Part shown: piece after piece, positions 35,401 to 45,826 of the stretch
How positions within the stretch are numbered: position 1 is the first letter of the stretch
Layout of the letters: each line of letters begins with the position of its first letter
From: Cladopsammia gracilis
Taxonomy: Eukaryota; Cnidaria; Anthozoa; Scleractinia; Dendrophylliidae
Reading direction: 5' to 3'
Assembly: GCA_022457155.1 (NCBI GenBank)
Contig: JAJGOT010000164.1
Coordinates: 726,001 to 790,000, forward strand
DNA: 64,000 nucleotides
The notes under the pieces: model-generated
The model's input: the letters and a program-made list of their open reading frames with translations, nothing else
Told to the model about the DNA's origin: nothing
Database searches by the model: none
Position numbers and translations under genes: made by a program

Positions 35401-38198
35401 CCGTGGATTTAATTTGAGAACAAAAGATTGTTATTGCATTTAGAAAGCGAACTCAAGTAAAACTTATAAATTGACTAGGAAACAACACTTCCATCTCTCT
35501 ACGGCAAAGTTATTCATGATCAGTGATATGTCAAAAACGCTGTGAAAATACCGTAACTTTTCTCAATGTTACTTTACACTCCATACAAATGGTCCACCGT
35601 GAACATCAACTGCCCTCCTGAAAAAAATAATTGTGAAATTTAGGAATTTTACGGGAAAACTTTATATTTTTTCCGCAGTTTCGGTCGATATATCTGTAAC
35701 TGGACCTGCATTCGTTTGAGAACATATGAATTCCCAAAAGCTTCAATTTCTCATGGACAGCTATTAAAGGAGACGGGTCCACGCACTGGCACTGATTCGA
35801 TATTTTCAATATTAATCCGGCAGAATATTATCTCACTTATGTGTCTTTTAAAAAGCAAGAAATATAGACGGTGAAATTTATTGTTGTTGTTTTTTTCGTA
35901 GTAGCAAATATTCTATATATAAAAAGCCAATGTAAATTTTACCTCATTGTACCTGAAGAAGGCTGCAACCCCAGACAAAATGTTCGGGACACTGCGCCTC
36001 TCGGATACCCCCTCCCCCTTACCAAAGTTGAAAGAGCTAAAAGTTCTTGTTTTTTACGCAAAAATCGCCGGTTTTTCAACTTTGAACAAGGGGGAGGGAG
36101 GTTGAAATAAGCTTGATCAAGTGTCCCAAGGAATTATGACCTCCGTTGTGGTTTGGCCAGCCGAAATATGGTACACCTTTAAAATTCTACCTACGTTGTA
36201 TCGGTCTTCGCGTTTATACTATTCATTTAAGTGGCACTCTGTTGAGCGGTCACCCTCTCTTAGCGGAAATCGCTCCCCATACTTGACAGTCACGTCTTTT
36301 AAGCGGACGCTGTCACCTTTTCCTCACTTTCCTCACTTCCCAATTGGCTAATTCTATTGTATTTTATCTCTATTGAACGGACACCTAGTTTAATGGTCAC
36401 GGGAAAACTCAAGTAATTGACGCTAAGCAAAGTGAGTGACTTACTTCACTGAAATTAAGCTACGCGGCCCTGTAATTTACAAACAACCACAACTGATCTT
36501 TTCGATTCATGTTGAATGTGATGGTAAAACTGTTATTGATGTCAGTTTACGAGAAAGACTCTTGCCAGTAGAAACAACATTATAAAATCTGATAACCAGA
36601 CATGAACTTCCTTGAACATACAATTACTCAACTTTTATTTTAATATCATATTTCGCATAAGTTGGGGAAGTACGCAGCTCTTACAAGGTCTTCTCTGATT
36701 TGCTGAAAAAACAATAGAACAAACAACACAACAATGACTAACAATAGACCCTAGACCTAAAAACAATAGAGCTGCATGATATACAGGTCCAATGAAATTA
36801 GAGGTTGTAAAGAGCTGCGTGGTATCTGCATAAGTTACTGCTGTGATGTCATGATCAATTTCGTATTTTAATTCAATTTTTGCTATGTATAATAAAGAAT
36901 ACCAGTGAAAATCTCTACGACATGCGCGCGAGAGGTATCGAGCGTACCCCTCGAGCGCGCGTCCTCGAAATCGAGTTCTGTATTTACCGGCAACATGACA
37001 CCTGTAACGCACGCTAGACTAGTACTTCGTAAAAACTTTCACTTGAATAATGGCCACTCTTAACTCCAAAGATCAACCTTGCCCATCACAGAGGCCTTCC
37101 AAGGGGTTTCACCGACGGGCGACATGACCTCAAAATGTGGCGACAATCTTTTTCCAAAACACCGACAGCCGACAGGAACTGACAGAAAAAGAGCGACATT
37201 TTATGAATTTTTTAGCTAGAGAAGGCGACAAAATACGACAGCGACAATAACAGCACCACAAGTGCTTTTCGAGTCCTTGAATAAGGAGTGTAGGTGCCCA
37301 AAGGGTGGATAAGGCTGCCAAATAGTCCAAGAATCGTGGAATGTTTTGTCACGTGAAACACTAAACGAAGACTTCCATCGTGTTTTACACGACCAAACGC
37401 TCAAAGATGTTTGAAGTATTTTTGCAGCGTTGTTCACGGGTTTCTACGCCCGGCCCGCCATTTTGAAAGCGGAGAAGGCCCTGGGGACGAGGTTGGCTGA
37501 AACATGTGTGACACGACAGCGCTGAATAACTCACTGCGCATGTTCGTTACGTCACTGCTTTCTTCCTGGTGGAAAGCTTGTAAATGAGTCAGTTTCTTAA
37601 GCCAATGTCACCCTTTTACGATGAAAACAAAATTTATTCCAACTGAAATTAAATACTATATTGAACTGACCGGCTGTCCAATAACACATGGACTTTCACG
37701 GTGCTCAACCAACGGGTTTGTTTATGATACCCAGGAAAAAAAAAAAACAGGGAAAATACATAAATGCCGGCCATTTTCAGTAACCCGCCACAGCTGGCGC
37801 TGGTTCAGCGCTGTCGTGTGATACAAGGCTCCAAACGTGCCCATTGCTCCGTGTTTATTTTGTTGACAGAAGGCTAAATTGTTGCCGTGGCTATAACCTT
37901 AGAAATTTAGCCTTCAGGCAATATAATAATTCAGAGCAATGTTAGATACACAAAATACACACTGCATGCAAACCATGGCCAAGGCTGGAACCTTGTATCC
38001 CATATTTTAGCCATTCTCGTCTCCAGCGCCTTCTTCGCTTTCAAATTGGTGGTGGGGTGGGGGGGGGGGGGGGTGGGGGCGTATACGCCCTTTAGTTTTG
38101 CACCAAGCTTTTCATTTATCTGACCCAGTACTGAATTAGTGGTTTTAGTTAAATATACTTTTCGTCACTTAAATATCTTTTTTTTTTTCAGAATCACC
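32410..38198. other. Non-coding with dispersed repeat fragments
   Basis: No supported gene in 5.8 kb. Visible items: AAGTTCAAGTTCAAGTTC at about 33110; a 21-bp unit with TATCGATATCGATACCTGAGA repeated at 33915-33965; GAGGCTGCA...AGCCTATACTCATGCGC at 34100-34150, shared with 27190-27245; a ~140-bp element with GGGACACT ends at 35986-36127; and an inverted pair GTGACACGACAGCGCTGAA about 300 bp apart (near 37510 and 37803). A G homopolymer is near 38055-38080. Confidence 0.5.
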
Positions 38199-39544
38199 AT
38201 GAAGTTCATTTTTACCTTCGCCATGCTCGTTTGTGCCGTCTCGTCAGGTGAGAAACAAAACCGGACTCTACACAGAGTTTTGTCTTTCTTCTGTTCACTT
38301 CTGTTCTGTTCTGTTCTGTTCTCTTCTGTTCTGTTCTGTTCTGTTCTGTTCTGTTCTGTTCTGTTCTCTTCTCTTCTCTTCTCTTCTCTTCTCTTCTCTT
38401 CTCTTCTCTTCTCTTCTCTTCTCTTCTCTTCTCTTCTCTTCTCTTCTCTTCTCTTCTCTTCTCTTCTCTTCTCTTCTCTTCTCTTCTGTTCTGTTCTGTT
38501 CTCTTCTCTTCTCTTCTGTTCTCTTCTGTTCTGTTCTCTTCTCTTCTGTTCTCTTCTGTTCTCTTCTGTTCTCTTCTGTTCTCTTCTGTTCTCTTCTGTT
38601 CTGTTCTCTTCTGTTCTCTTCTGTTCTCTTCTGTTCTCTTCTGTTCTGTTCTCTTCTGTTCTGTTCTGTTCTCTTCTGTTCTGTTCTGTTCTGTTCTGTT
38701 CTGTTCTGTTCTGTTCTCTTCTGTTCTCTTCTGTTCTCGTCTGTTCTCTTCTGTTCTCTTCTGTTCTGTTCTCTTCTGTTCTCTTCTGTTCTCTTCTGTT
38801 CTCTTCTGTTCTCTTCTGTTCTCTTCTCTTCTGTTCTCTTCTGTTCTCTTCTGTTCTCTTCTGTTCTCTTCTGTTCTCTTCTGTTCTGTTCTCTTCTGTT
38901 CTCTTCTCTTCTGTTCTCTTCTGTTCACTTCTGTTCTGTTCTGTTCTGTTCTGTTCTGTTCTGTTCTGTTCTGTTCTGTTCTGTTCTGTTCTGTTCTCTT
39001 CTCTTCTCTTCTCTTCCTTCCTTTTTTTTCATTTGCTGTTTTCAACGATAATATTAACTGGATACATTTAACGTCCGCAGATAAAACGTGCTGTAGTGAC
39101 GGAAAGCTGTCGCTGAAGGCAGATAACGAAAAATACCTGTGTAGAGTAACTAAGGTATTTGAAGACAACGAAGACGATGGGGAGACCTACACTGCTGAAA
39201 CTATTCAGGCCTCAAAGTCGATGCCAGATCCATCCTGCCGTTTCACAGTTCACAATCAACCCAATGATACTGTGTCACCACAGGCAGATAACGGAAAATA
39301 TCTGTGCATAATGGATCATGAGCCGGATTTTTATTCCATTGAGGCCTGCAAGTCTTCACTAAACAAGTCCTGCTTTTTCAAAGTTCACAATCAGCCTGAT
39401 TCTACTGTCGTGCTTCAGACTGACAAACCTGAATTATACTGGAGACGAGTTGATCACGGCGAGTTTTTTAACTTTATCTTTGCTAAAGATCCTAAAGAGA
39501 GGGAGATTGATGTGTCTTACAAATTCAGTTTTGTTCAGGAGTAA
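38199..39544 (+). CDS. Small secreted protein, two exons
   Basis: Exon 1 is 38199-38247 and encodes a signal peptide (MKFIFTFAMLVCAVSS). The donor is CAG/GTGAGA and the acceptor CCGCAG at 39075-39080; exon 2 is 39081-39544. The phase-1 join is clean. The product is 170 residues. The mature part opens KTCCSDGKLSLKADNEKYLC, and the motif ADN-KYLC plus a following C-FKVHNQP block is repeated about 80 residues later, suggesting a beta-trefoil-like internal repeat. Several cysteines suggest disulphides. A T-rich tract and AG just before the ATG suggest a 5'-UTR intron. The intron is nearly all pentamer repeat. Function unknown; extracellular or secreted by prediction. No close family named. Confidence 0.78.
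38287..39017 (+). repeat. TTCTG/TTCTC pentamer microsatellite inside an intron
   Basis: About 730 bp of TTCTG and TTCTC units in mixed order on the plus strand. A pure TTCTC run spans about 38370-38485; alternating decamers fill most of the rest. One strand is wholly pyrimidine apart from the G of TTCTG. Long open frames across it on both strands are period artefacts (5-mer without stops). Confidence 0.97.
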
Positions 39545-40861
39545 CGGAAGTTAAGATTTAAAGTAACTCACTTCATCGTGGGCAAATATTTTTTAATTCT
39601 GTATTCGTAGCAATGTAACAATTTGCTTTAAGGCATTTAGTAAATATCATGAACCACTGATGGAAAGGCGGAGTCTAATGTTCTTTCCAAACAGCATGAT
39701 GGTTTTAGCATAGCTAGCGTCGGAAGGGAAGTGACAGGCATCGGGCACCTGCGTAGGTGGCGTGCAAATCAGATTAACTATCCAACAACAACAACAACTC
39801 AGTTATTCCTACCCATACAATCAAAAGAAAGAAATTTACATGAAATGAAATTACACAGCAAAAGGCGTATTTGCTTCCTAAAATAACTAGGAAGCCAAAT
39901 TACATGAATTAAATTACAATACTAGGGTCGGAAGACACACCACAAAAAGACAAGAAAATATAATAATCATATGGTAAGTTGAAGAACTGAATTCACCAGG
40001 TACCAGGGTACTCTTTCAAGCATAAACAATTAAGCACCAGAAAAAGCGTTATGACTAGTGTTCTTGAAGCGTGAAAATCCGCTTGACTTCAAGTGGTTTT
40101 GGCATGTAATTGACTAAACGATATGTTCTTAAGCCTGCGTGGCAGGACGGGAAGGGAAGGGGGACCGTTTACACTGCGACACAGGCTATATATTCTAGAG
40201 TAAAATACGGTACCGTGGAACTATTGAGTTTATAACAACTTAAAGAAATGAGTTCACCAGGTAATCTTTCAAGCATAAACAATTTAGCACCAGACAAAAA
40301 AGGAAATTAATTTAAGGTTACAGCACTTTTAATTTCGTTAACCAATACAGGCCCGTAGCAGGGAGAGCGGCGGGGAGAGGGGGGGGGGAGACCGCTCGGC
40401 CCCCCTATAACCTATAATTTTTGGAGGTTTAAAAGGCACTTAATGTTCCAAAAAATATATATAATTACAACAAATTAATGTGAATTCCGACGCTCAAAGT
40501 GCCTTTTTGCACTACTTTTTTGCTGCATAGACTCCAAAGAAGATCGTTGCTATCCGCAATGCCTCAAAAGAAGCATAGGCTCTAGTCAATAAATTGTCTG
40601 CGGCTCATTTGTTTATATTCAGGCATTGAATAATTTAATCTGTAAAATTATTCAATAATGTTTTCCGTCAATAATGGTGCAGATTAACGGACGCCTGCTG
40701 TAATGAACACTTGGCAAAGGGTATTGTAGTTACGTACTGTGAAAAGGTATCTACCGCCTGTCACCACATTTGTGATGCGAACACAATAGCTATATATATA
40801 TTTCTATTTTTTAAAAATGTCATTTTTTTTTGCAAACGGGTGTATATATATATATATATAT

Positions 40862-41370
40862 AGATAAGTGTATGAAGATGTGACATAGAAGCAAACTTCT
40901 AACTGTTCCAGCTATTTAATTCGACGTTTCGGCCTTCGGCCTTCTTCAGGTGGAACTATTTACAGGGATAAAAATTTAAAAAGCTAAAAATCCTAACAAG
41001 CTTACAGAGTCACAAATATTTATACTATAACTGAAAAATGTAAATAAAGTTATGTAATATGATAAAATGCAAAACAAAAGATTATGTAACGAATAAAATG
41101 GCAACAGACAAGAAGGCGCAAACAGCGAAAATACAACAATTCGTAAGAAAACTAAATTACAAAGTGTACTATAATTAGCTGATTTATTTACATTTTTCAG
41201 TTATAGTATAAATATTTGTGACTCTGTAAGCTTGTTAGGATTTTTAGCTTTTTAAATTTTTATCCCTGTAAATAGTTCCACCTGAAGAAGGCCGAAGGCC
41301 GAAACGTCGAATTAAATAGCTGGAACAGTTAGAAGTTTGCTTCTATGTCACATCTTCATACACTTATCTA
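40862..41370. repeat. Long palindrome, ~190-bp arms
   Basis: Left arm about 40862-41055, right arm about 41180-41370, reverse complements with few differences; loop about 125 bp. Arms include TTCGACGTTTCGGCCTTCGG and its complement. TA-rich DNA borders the left arm. Probably a foldback element or a recent inverted duplication. Confidence 0.85.
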
Positions 41371-41449
41371 CTAATTCACATAGAAGCACCGTATCCTACG
41401 TGGATCCTTCTACTGGGAGTCATTCGTTTGGTCAACCATATTTACCTTG

Positions 41450-41452
<3 letters not shown>

Positions 41453-41514
<62 letters not shown>
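41453..41514. repeat. (TA)n microsatellite
   Basis: About 31 uninterrupted TA dinucleotides. Ile-Tyr frames through it are artefacts. Confidence 0.97.
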
Positions 41515-41518
<4 letters not shown>

Positions 41519-42858
41519 GAAAAATACGGTGCCGTGGAAATATTGACTATCCGAGAAAAAAAGAAAATATCTTGTTGTAAGTTGAAGAAGTTGAGTTCAT
41601 CAGATTCTTTCAAGACCTTTAAAGCATAAACAATTTAGCACCAGAATAAAACGTTATGTCTAGTGCTGTTGAAGCGTGAAAATACACCTTTGTTTCAAAT
41701 GGTTTGGCATTTAATTGATTAATCAACAGTACGTTCAATAGGAAGGAGGGGAGAAGGGGGGAACAAGCTATATATACTGGAGTAAAATACAGTATCCGGC
41801 GTGGAATTATTGAGTATCCGAAAAACAATCATATCCGGCGTAATTTGAAAAAAAAATGAGTTTATCGTGCATTCTTTCAAGCACAAACAATTAAGCACCT
41901 GAAAAAAGCGTTATGTCTAATGCTATCAAAGCGTGAACTCCACTTGACGTCAAGTGGTTTGGAATTTTAATAAACGGGGATGACAGGGGGGCACCGTTTA
42001 CACCTGTGACGCAGGCTATATATGTTTTTAAAGAAAAATGCAGTGCCCTTGCACTATTGAGTATCCGAAAAACAAGAAGATATCATATCGTATTTAAAGA
42101 AATTAGTTCATCAGGTACTCTTTGAAGCATAAACAATTTAGCACCATACAAATTTTAGGTTACAGCATTTCTAATTTCGTTAACCAATAGTATTGAGAGT
42201 CGTAAAATTTCAACCCTTTTATGATTATCAATAATTAATTAGGGCTCCTCTTGCTAAAACGGAATGCTCCTGTTCGTTAGAACTCAATTTAACTTTACAG
42301 GTGAAGGCCAGAGATCAGTACAAAAGATTCGAAGAAGGTGAGTCAGTAATTGCATTTGTTTAAAACTTGAGGTCGCGATCCACTTACATACGTCGTGTCG
42401 AATGTTTTATGATAACCAGAATACTCCTTGATCGTTTAACTTTTATTGGGCATAAGGGTCCTTAGGGAATAGAAGAGGTGCGGTCAAACGAGAGAAATTT
42501 GCAAAAGCTAAACAAATTACTTTAAAGTTAAAGGTTGTCATTTTCACTGTTTAAGGTTTAATATATTACCAATACACTGCCAATTCACTAAACATTTTGA
42601 ACGTTTTCTAAAAAAGTTCTTAGCTTTTGAAAACTATGAACTGCAGAATTGTCGGCGCCATTTGTCAACACAATTTTGATCAGGTACGAAGCGTTTCGGT
42701 CAGTTTGCAACGAAAAGAAGCTCATTATTTTGAGAAAGATGAAAAGATAGTTACATAAACTAATTATTTTATACATCCTTGGGCATGTTTCCACTTAATA
42801 TTAAATGAAATCCCACTAAATAAAACGAAAAACGCCTTGGACGTTTGGCCGCGGTGAA

Positions 42859-42930
42859 GGCGGTGTAGCGGTTAGGTTAGGGTGTTGGCCTTTCAACCTG
42901 ACGGTCGGTGGTTCAAACATTGGTCTCTAC
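42859..42930 (+). repeat. tRNA-derived SINE head or tRNA-like relic
   Basis: An A-box-like TGTAGCGGTTAGG (42865) and a B-box-like GGTTCAAAC (42910) have tRNA spacing, with TTTCAAC in the anticodon-loop position. The acceptor stem does not pair well, so a SINE promoter or pseudo-tRNA is more likely than a working tRNA. Confidence 0.55.
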
Positions 42931-43838
42931 TATCGTCATTGCTTCCTTAGACAACAACTTATAAAGAAACAACATTTTGTTCAAAATATTGAAGATGTCA
43001 GGATTACTCCAATGGATTCGATAGAAAGCTGTTTAAAAGGTCACAGTCATTTTAAAAGCTAGAGTTTCATTAGCAAAATACAGTCTCAAAATTTCGAAAT
43101 AACATCGGAAAATTTAACGCCTTTTGTTTTCAGAGGGACAAAACAGTGTCGTTTTGGTACAAAATAAGATCAGTGGGGATATTCGGATAGGTCAAACAGC
43201 TATTAAATTCAGAGAATAAAATTCCTATCCCTAAAATTTTCTGCCGCTGAAATAATCAGCTAAATAAACCGAAAAGCTCAGACTGTATTTTAGCTTTCAC
43301 ATAGTTTCCTTTTCAGGTACAAATTGAAAAAAAAATGATCAAGAAAAACTGTACAACGCCGCGCTATTCCAAGCGTTTTCCTAAACCGTCCTCGCTAAGT
43401 GCCCCTGAATCATGTTATTAACCGGGTTTTGCGATTTGAAAAAAAAAATCTCCCAATAAAGATTAGATTGAAATAAAATGATAGGGATATTGTTCAATGC
43501 TGTCACTCATTTTAATTTCAAAATAAATTTGGTAGTAAAATCCTTGCTTAAAAGCCGGCTAATCTATCGATAGCAAAGTGAAACACGTATTCGAACGTGA
43601 CGATTCAGTAGTAGTAATATACGGGACCATAGGGCATTTTACATCACCCATAAAAGTATCGAATTTTTGTCGTTAATAATTATCGCTATTTTTAGTGGGG
43701 TCATTATCGATAATTCCCTATAATTTAACGACACACGATAACATTATAGTATTTTATCGTTAATCATTATAATTTAGTGACACATGTCATATTATTGACG
43801 AAATGCCGATAATAATTTGTCGTCACTCGATATATATT

Positions 43839-44522
43839 TTAATCGATACTCATTGTTAACACAGCACAGTTTGAAGAAAAAACTTCATCTTCTTCGCTTT
43901 CTTCAGGAATTGTTAGTGGTGAATTTTGTGGGTTAACATATATATCATGTACCGTAACTTGAAATGAAACTTCTTCTTTGCTGATATAAATACTATCGAT
44001 TATCAGAGCCAATTTGACTTTTTCTAGCTTTCTCATTGCGATTCTTGTTAAAATTTTATCCCTTTGTTTTGAATATTTGAGTAGTTTAACATTAAACATT
44101 TCAGATCTTATTGAACCCCCAGTAATTCTTGTACCCATACCTTCAAACTGAAAACCATAAAAAATACCTTTTATTTTATTAGCTATTTTTTCACCATAAA
44201 CACCTTTTAAATGTCGCCTACAAATGTCTCTAATAAAAACCATACAATCAATAAACTTTTCTTCTTCTTCCGTTGACATTCGACTTCGTCCTTCTTCACC
44301 GTATAAGCGAACAGGAATGGTGTAACCAAGTAGTTTACTACTTTCGTTTTGACTATATGTCTCTTTTACACCTAAAATTGTAAGAAATGGTGAATCGATT
44401 ACTAGCGGACCTTTATTGGTGTCAATTTTAATTATTTCAAAACCGGTTTTGCTGTTTTTTACCGGTTTATGGAAAATAATTGATGAATATTCTAAAACTT
44501 TTGAAGGACTTAACAGTTGCAT
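43839..44522 (-). CDS. Polinton protein of unknown function, paralogue A
   Basis: 227 residues, leftmost gene of the leftward block. It shares the layout of its neighbour at 44600-45313: FHKPVKN near the start, PLVIDSPFL then a GV, GYTIPVRLYG, HLKGVYGEKIANKI, an aliphatic stretch ALIIDSIYIS and a final VHDIYVNP. The pair clearly arose by duplication. The pattern around PLVI-SPFL-GV recalls small nucleocytoplasmic-virus proteins of unknown function (DUF5871-like), but this is a weak resemblance. The acidic C-tail ends in a short unmatched extension, possibly a shifted stop. Function not assigned. Confidence 0.75.
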   Translation of the reverse strand: MQLLSPSKVLEYSSIIFHKPVKNSKTGFEIIKIDTNKGPLVIDSPFLTILGVKETYSQNESSKLLGYTIPVRLYGEEGRSRMSTEEEEKFIDCMVFIRDICRRHLKGVYGEKIANKIKGIFYGFQFEGMGTRITGGSIRSEMFNVKLLKYSKQRDKILTRIAMRKLEKVKLALIIDSIYISKEEVSFQVTVHDIYVNPQNSPLTIPEESEEDEVFSSNCAVLTMSID

Positions 44523-44599
44523 GTTGTTATATTACCACATTTATTTTTTAAGACGATTTTTTTCATTTCTAGTAAAAGAAATGAAAAATAAACAGATAT
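44523..44599 (-). promoter_or_regulatory. Intergenic promoter-like and hairpin segment
   Basis: On the minus strand a hairpin (arms TTTTTCATTTCT / AGAAATGAAAAA, 44559-44588) is followed by GTCTTAAAAAATAAA and then the start of paralogue A. The same order (hairpin, GTCTTAAAGAAATAAA, ATGCAACTG start) lies before paralogue B, at 45314-45380. Confidence 0.6.
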
Positions 44600-45313
44600 T
44601 TAATCTTCTTCATCATCATCGCTTTCTTGTATCGTTAACAGTGGTTGTCTCTGTTTTAGAGGTTTAACATATACCTCGTGAACCTTCATTTGAATTGAAA
44701 CGACGTTTTCGCTAATAAAAATGCTTTCAATTAACAGAGCCATTTTGACATGACAATATGAATTAAGATAGTCGAACGGATCGACTTTATCATTTCCTTT
44801 CGTTCTGAATAATGTAAAAATTTTATCTGTCTTTTCTGAATACATAAGTCTAGCGTAAAACACCGGTGGAGTTGTTGTATCTCTCTTCATAAACTTATTA
44901 CCCCACTTACCTGTTTTCTCAATCTCCTTGTAATATAAAAACTCATTTAATTTATCAGCTATTTCACCACCATACACACCTTCTAAATGTGTGAAACACA
45001 TACCATAGACAGTTTCTAAGAAATCATAAAACTCTTTTTCTTCTGGTGTTTGTTGTTTCTCTTTACTCCATAAACAAACTGGTATAGTGTAACCAGCTAG
45101 TTCACTCCCGTCTTGACACCTTCTTTCAGTCACACCAAAACTGAAAAGAAACGGTGATTCAACTACTAACGGTCCTTTTTCATTATTAGGGTAATCAGTT
45201 TCAATTTTAATCCTTTGGTATTCCAAACTGGAGTTTTTCACTGTGTGTTTCACAGGTTCGTGAAAAATAAGAGTATCTTTGTCAATAAAATCTGAAATCT
45301 TTGTCAGTTGCAT
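44600..45313 (-). CDS. Polinton protein of unknown function, paralogue B
   Basis: 237 residues, duplicate of the preceding gene; both begin MQL. It matches through FHEPVKH, GPLVVESPFLFSFGV, GYTIPVCLW, HLEGVYGGEIADKL, MALLIESIFIS and VHEVYVKP, and ends in an acidic tail ESDDDEED. Predicted soluble, no signal peptide or membrane segment. The tight pairing and shared upstream motif suggest co-expression. The aliphatic core strands and acidic tail would suit a single-strand DNA-binding role, but that is only inference. Confidence 0.78.
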   Translation of the reverse strand: MQLTKISDFIDKDTLIFHEPVKHTVKNSSLEYQRIKIETDYPNNEKGPLVVESPFLFSFGVTERRCQDGSELAGYTIPVCLWSKEKQQTPEEKEFYDFLETVYGMCFTHLEGVYGGEIADKLNEFLYYKEIEKTGKWGNKFMKRDTTTPPVFYARLMYSEKTDKIFTLFRTKGNDKVDPFDYLNSYCHVKMALLIESIFISENVVSIQMKVHEVYVKPLKQRQPLLTIQESDDDEED

Positions 45314-45344
45314 GTTGTTATAATTTCATATTTATTTCTTTAAG

Positions 45345-45380
45345 ACCATTTTTCATTTCTGGTAAAAGAAATGAAAAATA
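45345..45380. terminator. Perfect 13-bp-arm hairpin between genes
   Basis: ATTTTTCATTTCT (45348-45360), six-base loop, AGAAATGAAAAAT (45367-45379). Related hairpins occur at 44559-44588 and 57082-57109. A transcript-end or processing signal is the likeliest role; not proven. Confidence 0.55.
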
Positions 45381-45394
45381 TTCAAGCTTCATTC

Positions 45395-45826
45395 CTACCT
45401 ACAATGCTTGCAACAGCGTTTGTTTTTCCCGTGAATACAGATACCGTTTCCGCCGCATTCTTTGCAAGAATATTTTACACGGCTGTGTTCACAAATCTGT
45501 TTTCCCGAGCACTCCTTACAATAGTATTTGTTATTCCCGTGAATACAGATTCCGTTTCCACCACAATCTTTACAAACATGTCGTTGTCTATCATGTTCAC
45601 AAATCCTTGATCCCGAACACTCCTTACAACTGTATTTATTTTTACCGTGTGGACAAAGTTGTTTTCCAGCTTTTGGCGGCTTCGTAGGTTCTTGTCGCTC
45701 AACAGCTTGTAAAGCTTCGATCAGTTCGGCTTTTCGCATCAGATGCCATCCTTTAATTTTCTGCTCTTTTGCCATAGCTTTGAGATCTTTTACCGTAACT
45801 TTAGGTTTCGATTCTTGCTTTTCCAT
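45395..45826 (-). CDS. SAP-like domain plus Cys/His repeat protein
   Basis: 143 residues. Residues 10-45 form a SAP-like DNA-binding helix pair (VKDLKAMAKEQKIKGWHLMR, then KAELIEAL), also seen at the start of the polymerase. From residue ~55 come five repeats of the type H-x6-CxxC (CPHGKNKYSCKEC; CEHDRQRHVCKDC; CIHGNNKYYCKEC; CEHSRVKYSCKEC; CIHGKNKRCCKHC), each about 18 residues and probably binding zinc. Similar repeats occur in giant-virus and iridovirus proteins. Likely a DNA-binding protein in the particle or infected cell. Confidence 0.82.
   Translation of the reverse strand: MEKQESKPKVTVKDLKAMAKEQKIKGWHLMRKAELIEALQAVERQEPTKPPKAGKQLCPHGKNKYSCKECSGSRICEHDRQRHVCKDCGGNGICIHGNNKYYCKECSGKQICEHSRVKYSCKECGGNGICIHGKNKRCCKHCR

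Larger units (their letters stand above)
39950..42190. repeat. Degenerate ~230-bp tandem repeat, interrupted
   Basis: Recurring order: GAGTATCCGAAAAACAA, then TTCATCAGGTACTCTTTCAAG, CATAAACAATTTAGCACCA, AAAGCGTTATG, TTGAAGCGTGAAAA, CAAGTGGTTTGGCAT, then CCGTTTACAC and GGCTATATAT. Copies start near 39960, 40230, 41540, 41800 and 42060. The array was split by the palindrome and TA microsatellite between about 40330 and 41515. Confidence 0.75.
39545..43838. other. Non-coding repeat cluster
   Basis: No gene seen. Holds a degenerate tandem repeat (39950-42190), a palindrome, a TA microsatellite and a tRNA-like SINE head. 43600-43838 is AT-rich with repeated TATCGTTAAT/ATTATCG words and might be the decayed end zone of the neighbouring Polinton. 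Confidence 0.55.

Noticed and set aside
36635..37012. 125-codon leftward frame
   Set aside because: No domain, low coding character and no splice or context support.
38139..39168. Long frames on both strands (270-318 codons; Leu/Phe/Cys/Ser-rich or Arg/Glu/Thr-rich)
   Set aside because: They are translations of a pentamer repeat that lacks stops in several frames; the true gene uses it as an intron.
41337..41629. Frames rich in Ile-Tyr
   Set aside because: They read through a TA microsatellite.
42859..42930. Functional tRNA gene
   Set aside because: Boxes A and B are present but the acceptor stem does not pair, so a SINE head or relic is more likely.
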